DNA of 64,000 bases from Rotaria socialis (lineage: Eukaryota > Rotifera > Eurotatoria > Philodinida > Philodinidae), in the NCBI GenBank assembly GCA_905331475.1, contig CAJNYU010000913.1, forward strand, positions 40,081 through 104,080, given 5' to 3'. Position numbers and translations under genes: made by a program. The notes below the pieces were generated by a model that saw only the letters and a list, made by a program, of their open reading frames with translations, had not been told where the DNA came from and made no database searches. Of this stretch, positions 58,172 to 64,000 are shown one piece after another (positions within the stretch are counted from its first letter, which is position 1; each line of letters starts with the position of its first letter).

Positions 58172-60124
58172 TTATTGAATTGTAAGAACAGCTGAGTCTT
58201 CAGCTGAGTCTTCAAGTAACCATGGTATCATGTCATCTTCGACTTCATTTGAACATTCGTTTATATTGAAACGAACCAATTGTGTTTCGTATTGATATTT
58301 TTTCAGTTTTGGCAGAAAAGCATCTTTAACTGAATCCCTAAATAAACGATTTCGACATTCGCATAGGATTATATTTAAAACTATGATTACGTACCAAAAG
58401 TGCTTCGACATGAAATAAAGTGGTTTACCAAATGGTAGTCCATTGAATTCCACAGCTGCCGATATTGTATATGCGCCCATATTTTTCCATAAAATCCAAT
58501 CGCCTATATTTAATTTTGGCATTTTGATTGATGTATGGATACAATCAAGGCCATCACAAGTTGGTCCCCAAATTGATGATGTAAATTTTTCATTCGATTG
58601 ATTCTATAGAAAATTAAAAATTGAAATATTGACAATCCTAGTAGAAAGAATAAATAATTTAACACTAACATCAGCCAAAAATTTTGGTTCCGGTACATAG
58701 TGATCGTAGAGTACACAATTGAAAGAACCATAAACACCATCATTAATGTAGTACATATATTTCATAGCACCAGTTTCTATAACAGAAAAAATAAAATTAC
58801 TTTGTATATTTTAATATTTTTAAATATCGTTTAATTAGTCAACCTGTGTCAACCATATCTCGTAATGCAATAACACTTGTAGCTAATGTATAAGCTGATG
58901 CGACATAGTATCGGCCAGGTTCAGCAATAACTCGAACAGAGCCATCATTAGGAAAATGTTCTTCAAGTGCTTGATTGACGGCAGTAGCAATGTCAGAAAA
59001 ATGATTTTCTGTTCCAGTGTTTCCTGGAAAACCACCACCAATATCCAAAAGATTCATGGTAAAGCCTAATTTCATCCCATAATTCATAATTGTTCGAGCA
59101 TTTTGAATAGCATCCACAAATGCTTTGCTTGTCATTTGACCACTACCGCAATGAAAGCTACAAAATAAAAACAAAAACAAAATAAAATTTAATCACTTCT
59201 TTTCAAGTTTTTCAGTACCTAACACCAACAATATCAAGATCATTCTGGCGTGCTTTTTCCAATAGTTTACGTGCTGTATTTATGTCAGCACCGAATTTCA
59301 TAGAAAAACGACACACGGCATTCGAATCATCAGTAACGATACGTAAAACAAGTCTATATAAAAAATAAAATAGAATAGTAAAATCATTGAAAAACAAAAA
59401 GAATCAATGAAAATCATTTACTTAGCGTTTGGATAGATATCTTTAATTTTCATTAATTCTTGTTCATTATCAAATGTCATTGTTTCAACGCCGACTTCTT
59501 TTGCATAACGAATATATGATGATTGCTTGCATGGATTAGCATAGACAATACGGTCAGCTACATAAACTCAAGGTAAAAATTAAAGTGAATACGAATTAAT
59601 CAACCGAAACGAACCTGATATCCCCAAATCAATAATTTTCTTGATTTCACCCTTTAAACGAAAACATATGAAGAAAAAATAGCTATTGAAAAGATCTTCG
59701 AAATTACTTTGCTTGCACAATCAAAACCAGCTCCAAGAAAGGCAAGTAATTTGATAATATTTATGTCATCATTACATTTCACAGCTAAAAAAAAATATAT
59801 ATATATATTTATATATGACATAGAAAACACAAAAACTAAAACAAGAGACTATCAAGACTATTTACCATAATGAGGTGTAACGCGTGGCATCAAAGTTATC
59901 CATTTAATATGTTTATTACATATATCTTCAAGATCAACGGCAAAAAATGGTTCAGCGTCATCTTTCTAATCATCGAAAATATTTAATCAAAATGTATATT
60001 TTCTTGTTTGACTTTAAATGTCATCACTTGAACTTACAAGTAATTCAATTTTCTTTTGAATAAATTCTTCAGCTGTATATTGTGTTTTTGTAACAACAAT
60101 AGGACTATCTTTGCCTAGATGCAT
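58172..60124 (-). CDS. ODC1: Ornithine decarboxylase
   Basis: Exons are 60124-60038, 59965-59866, 59784-59708, 59651-59615, 59557-59422, 59353-59219, 59157-58844, 58776-58670, 58603-58395 and 58337-58172, 1368 nt, 455 residues. The enzyme is PLP-dependent and makes putrescine from ornithine, the first step of polyamine synthesis. The PLP lysine is in PHYAVKCNDD (Lys65). [44 protein letters not shown] (~227-236), [10 protein letters not shown] and [10 protein letters not shown] (active-site Cys347) are all present, so it should be active. The last intron (58338-58394) is 57 bp, a multiple of 3 with no stop, so retention would add 19 residues. The start codon is uncertain: the ATG at 60124 overlaps a splice acceptor (CTAG at 60116-60119). 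Confidence 0.94.
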
Positions 60125-62199
60125 ATTGATTTTGTTTTCAGAAAAAGAAGAAAAATTGGATTGCTGTTTGCACTTAATACGAAGTGTCAGATCGCTTCAA
60201 ATAGAATAAAAATTTTGAAAAATAAAAATTTAAGAGAAAAACAAAGCAAGCAATATTTACATCGGAGAGTAAAAAAAGTTGTTCAGCGATTAGATCCTTG
60301 TGGCGGGTGCTAGCTAAGTGTACCAGGTGCCCAAGAAAATGCAGGAACTGTTGAGGCTAATAAGTTGTATATAGAAAACCTGAAGGTTTCGGCAATTACG
60401 CCCTAATAAGAAATTTATTTATGAATCGAATAACAAAATTGAAAAATAAAATTCAATCATACCGTAAAAGAAGCGCCGTGCCTTTTGTATTCGATGCTAG
60501 CGTTGGACAATATTTTCGGGTGTCTTTAAAAAGACGAGTTGGATGTTTTTAAATACGAATACGCGCACACACAGTAGATATTTGACTGTGATGTATGTGC
60601 GTTAATAAAGAAGAACGTTTGTTGAATGATGAGTATAAGCGAATATGGCGAGCCTTATAGACAGCGTAATATAATAAAGAAAGCAAGAATCTAAACCGAA
60701 GAGAAAAAAAATGCAGATTGCAAAATATGACGTAGAAAGAAAATAAAATAGCAGAGTTCAAAGTGCAATGATTGTTATTCACTGATCAAATATGTCGACG
60801 AAATCCAAAAGCAAAAATCTGAATTACTCTAGTGTTGTCTTGACATATTTTTTGTAAATACACTGTGAGACACTTGGGTCTTTTCAGGAGAATGCATAGA
60901 AAATCCACTGAAACATATAGTATATTGGTGCCTCTATGTGCGTATAGCAAGAGGAATGGTAGGTTAAAACCAATCAGAAGTTTTTATATTTTTGTTTTAT
61001 TCATCGCTGTCGTATTGTTTCAGTGAATAGTAACGTCTGGTGTATAATAAATGGGTCAAAATGTATTTCTCTTTTTATTGTACTTTTCAGCACATACGAA
61101 ATTTGGTTATACGAGCATTCAATAGAAAATTTTCCACTCTACTAAACCACCGTCTCTGTTATTCGAATTAAAACTTTTTGTGCCAACGTACAGTTTAAAC
61201 GGCAAAAATACATACTCAATATTCTCACTACGGTTTTCAAAAAACGAAAAATTAATGAGTAGTTTTTAATGAAGGTTTCGTTAAAATTTCGAATATGCTA
61301 CGAAATTCTGTATCTCTTTAAAAGTATTTCAGGTTTGTAGAAGAAACATTTGGAAGACAGCTTTTTGGCATCCAAATATGAAAAAACGCTTTCGTGACAG
61401 AATGATATAATCGTTCTTCTTTAGTTCCGTGTTACCTAATAGTTCTATGTTTTGATTTACAAGCAATAGCATTTTTCTTCTGAATGAAATTTTACACCCG
61501 ACAGTATGACATGAAATGTGGCATGTACCACGCGTCGCTTCTGAAAACGTATTTTTCTAAAATGCGTCTCAAGATATCATTACGTACGAGTTGAAAGCCT
61601 TTTCCTCTGGAGCGATAGTAGCAGAAACCTTGAATAGGTCCTATAAGTGTAGAGCAGAATGCGTTTTTTTATCGAATGTTCGTAAAACGAAATCTCTTAT
61701 GCACTGGCAAGTGCCCCGAAAAGAGAAAAACATTTTGATGCGTTTGGTATGCACCACCCCGTTACACCGTTCTTTCATTCAAGCATAGGAAACTAAAGTC
61801 ATTTTTTTAATGCAGATATGTTTCAACAACTGAATTTTTGACATTCATCTTATGAAATGTTTTCGTTTTCGTTTTCGTTTTTGATTATATGATTAATGTA
61901 AACATAAACAAACGAAGAAAGCTTTTCACAATATTTTTATCTTTACAAAGGTGTCACGTAATCTTGCTTTGTTGACGAGTTGAACACCAGCTGTTTTTTT
62001 TTTTTGTTGAATTCATCTCGAAAATCAATAATACGAAAAATTCAAGAAGATAGATAATGTTGATTGAATAGATCTATGAAATTTTCAATGACAACAAAAT
62101 CATTTGATTCTTTTTTATTTCTATCTCGTATATGTCAACGTTGGAGAAAACTTCTTTGTTCAGTTTATTTTCAGATATTGGTTTCTTTCTCTCGTAATA
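60125..62199. other. ODC upstream region and intergenic stretch
   Basis: Two possible 5' exons of ODC lie on the minus strand. One is at about 60404-60330, with acceptor TTCTTATTAG and donor CACCTG|GTACAC. The other, further upstream, ends at a GTATG donor near 60463. Both carry open frames but no in-frame ATG. The rest, to 62199, shows no gene. A short (TTTCG)n run sits at 61860-61882. Confidence 0.4.
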
Positions 62200-62536
62200 A
62201 TGGCAGAAGAAAAACGACCTGCATTCGGCTCACGTCATTTATCCGATCAGCAAGACGTATTTTCTCATAATGCTTGGTAATCTATTGATTTTTGTTTTCT
62301 TTCTTATTTTCATAAAATCGCAAAATAAATTATTCCTGAAAAAGATGCCTCTGTAAAAAATAAGCTTATGAATATTTCAAAAATCTAAAATAATATTCGA
62401 CAAGCATTTTCTATTTTCAAGGGACGACGTTGAATGGACAGACGAGCAAAGTGAAGAAGCAAATGCTATTATAGAAAAACAATATGAACATCGAATGTCT
62501 GATACGAAATGGGGTGCGTTGAAAACTAGAAGATAG
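62200..62536 (+). pseudogene. METTL2: Truncated METTL2-type tRNA m3C methyltransferase 5' end
   Basis: Exons are 62200-62276 and 62422-62536, with intron GTAATC...TTTTCAAG. The translation MAEEKRPAFGSRHLSDQQDV, FSHNAWDDVEWTDEQSEEA and AIIEKQYEHRMSD tracks the METTL2 N-terminus (R-P-x-F-G-x-R-x-L...DVF-HNAWD-VEW-EE). Active enzymes then have a ~300-residue methyltransferase fold that makes 3-methylcytidine in tRNA anticodon loops. Here the frame ends in ALKTRR-stop about 9 residues after the match is lost, and no continuation was seen in the next 1.4 kb. It is either a 5' fragment copied or left by deletion, or a gene whose next exons lie beyond a rearrangement. Confidence 0.7.
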
Positions 62537-63400
62537 TCCAACAATCAGGTTATCAAAGCAAAAAAATTGAATATTTTCTTTCTGATTTGATTGAGATAAC
62601 AGAGTATTTGCGAAAATGTCAAGTACAGATTTTGCATGTCTAATACTTTCTCATACTAAAACTGCTATGTGGAGAATCATATTAGTTTTATTCGATTTCT
62701 TCATTCAGAAAAAACCTTCACTAAGAAAATAGTTTCATGTTTTGAGTCATTGCCAAAATAGCAGCACATACGCTATTAAAATGAGAAAAAAATTAAACTG
62801 AAAAACTTGGAAAAACTAGCAACATACCCTGAATTTTATATCAAGTTTCAAATAGGTACAAATAAAATAAGGCAACAAAATATTTGATTTGTACAATAGA
62901 TGAAATGATCAGTTTAAGATTAAATGATTAGTATTTAGATTACTAGTAAGTTAAATAATGAGAAAGTGATCAGTTTATGATATAAAATAGCAGTAAAAAA
63001 AAGGAATTTGATAAGTAAAAGAAGAAAGCTTGACAAGTAAATAAGACAGATTTTACCAGTAGAAAAGGTGCAAATTATCCATATGACATAGCAGAGAATA
63101 AAAGAAAAAAAATTGAAATGGGAAAAATCAGAAATAAGTTTTTGCATTACCAAAGCACGTTTTACTTTTTCTGGTCGACTTCTCTTTTCTTCATACCAAT
63201 CGAGACAGTCTTTGCTGCCGATGGCTGTATGCAAATTTTTACACAAACACCTATCGCGATGATGGGTGTGGGCGTGATATGATGGTGAGTGAGTGGGGAC
63301 TGTGGTTGTTTGTGTCCACTACATTCATTTCTTCAAATTCAGTCAAAGCCATAGCCCACCCTAAATCACCTTGGTGTACTTTTTGGAATACTCGATCTTC
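62537..63400. other. Spacer with one possible orphan exon
   Basis: On the minus strand, 63247-63153 reads MCKNLHTAIGSKDCLDWYEE, then KRSRPEKVKRAL before a GTAATG donor. The composition is protein-like, but no partner exon was found, so I do not call a gene. The rest is A+T-rich and featureless. Confidence 0.3.
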
Positions 63401-63410
63401 ACCAATATGA

Positions 63411-63716
63411 TTTTCGCGAATTATTGGCGGGAGTTCAGGGGGTATACTGGCGCATGTCGACCCAAGTTTCGGCAATATTAGCGAAAGGCATGTGGACATT
63501 CGCCAATATTCGCGATAGTCAACTCGAGCAATTCACTATAGTAACCACATGCTTTGAATCATTCAACTTTGGATCAAAAGTTGCTGTATGTTCGTCAAAT
63601 TGGCAAGAACATAAGATAAACTGTATAGGATTTGTGAAGAGTCCATATCACGTATCAATGTCATTTCCTCTAATAACAGAAAATGTGGTGGAGTTTCGCC
63701 AGCATTGGCGAGAGTC
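63411..63716. repeat. Cluster of palindromic motifs related to TTTCGCCAATATTGGCGAAA
   Basis: At least four sites appear: TTCGCGAATTATTGGCG (63412-63428), TTTCGGCAATATTAGCGAAA (about 63464-63483), ATTCGCCAATATTCGCGAT (about 63499-63517) and TTTCGCCAGCATTGGCGAGA (about 63694-63713). Each approximates an inverted repeat around AATATT. They resemble repeated terminal or internal boxes of a transposon, or a clustered protein-binding site. The plus-strand frame across them (63424-63723) is probably incidental. Confidence 0.55.
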
Positions 63717-63793
63717 ATATTAGCAAACTTATGGCTACTCTACTTTTTGGCTTCTTTATTTACTGTTTGATGCAACTAACTGTTACTCTATTT

Positions 63794-63935
63794 AATGCGG
63801 TGCGAAGCACAGCATTTATGTAGTCCGTCGCGAGTTTTTAATGCGATGCGAAGCAGAAGCATTTCTGTTATGCGTCGCGAGTTTTTAATGCGATGCGAAG
63901 CAGAAGCATTTATGTTATCCGTCGCGAGTTTTTTT
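63794..63935. repeat. Three tandem copies of a 46-47 bp unit
   Basis: Units start AATGCG at 63794, 63840 and 63887 and contain GATGCGAAGCAGAAGCATTT and CCGTCGCGAG, each ending in a T run. The first copy differs at several bases (GGTGCGAAGCACAGC), while the second and third are nearly identical. The third ends in a longer T run followed by non-repeat sequence. The CpG-rich unit contrasts with the surrounding A+T-rich DNA. The array is complete inside the window, but the larger element it may belong to may run past the edge. Confidence 0.8.
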
Positions 63936-64000
63936 TTTTATTTCATTTTTACTTGAGATCGTACGCATCATTTTCGTCGTTTTCTGACACGATGATCTCG

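Noticed and set aside
63424..63723. 99-codon plus-strand frame at the right edge
   Set aside because: It runs through palindromic repeats, lacks domain features and looks incidental.
1..64000. CRISPR arrays, rRNA or bacterial operon features
   Set aside because: The window is eukaryotic and intron-rich; no regularly spaced repeats of that type or rRNA signatures were seen. tRNA genes could not be scanned reliably by eye.

Overview
The window is eukaryotic nuclear DNA from a small invertebrate. It is strongly A+T-rich. Genes are cut by many short GT-AG introns (mostly about 50-65 bp), gene spacing is tight, and TAA, TAG and TGA are all used as stops. The gene set is animal (SMG8, PACSIN with NPF motifs and SH3, IFT46, TRPA-type channel, casein kinase 1 gamma, ornithine decarboxylase). 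The gene style fits a rotifer, perhaps a bdelloid; that placement is an inference, because no ribosomal or mitochondrial marker is present.

Layout. 1-800 holds a broken SAR1-like GTPase. 900-1,800 holds a foldback element and part of a TA-flanked transposon. 2,900-6,600 is a tandem trio of small secreted-protein genes, one intact and two decayed. 7,500-8,340 is a two-exon secreted helical protein. 9,340-12,520 holds a small gene whose 5' end is duplicated around a single N (probable assembly join), a membrane-anchored JmjC/cupin protein and a UPF0390 protein. 12,717-16,904 is SMG8 (13 exons) and 17,505-21,933 is PACSIN/syndapin (11 exons) with an apparent alternative 3' exon. 24,102-24,771 is MPC1, which needs a 4-nt microexon to read through. 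24,800-33,800 is gene-poor: two small orphan genes, a TA-flanked MITE and a 1.74-kb hAT-like element built of repeated GGAAAAATG words. 33,847-37,431 is a filamin-repeat protein. 38,400-40,300 holds two more short elements. 41,272-46,463 is a TRPA-type ankyrin channel (8 exons) with nested repeats in one intron. 47,158-47,844 is a hAT remnant with a perfect 8-bp target duplication. 48,768-60,124 holds an orphan membrane protein, BTF3/NAC-beta, CK1 gamma, IFT46 and ODC. 62,200-62,536 is a METTL2 stump, and the right edge carries palindromic and tandem repeats.

Most large genes lie on the minus strand. The exon models for SMG8, PACSIN, MPC1, TRPA, BTF3, CK1 gamma, IFT46 and ODC were built by hand from splice signals and reading phase. 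Each model sums to a whole number of codons, which is strong internal support. The genes are ordinary housekeeping, ciliary, trafficking and sensory functions with no operon-like logic. The most unusual signals are the 4-nt MPC1 exon, the PACSIN tail exon rich in His and Gln, the word-repeat hAT element, and the decaying tandem secreted family.
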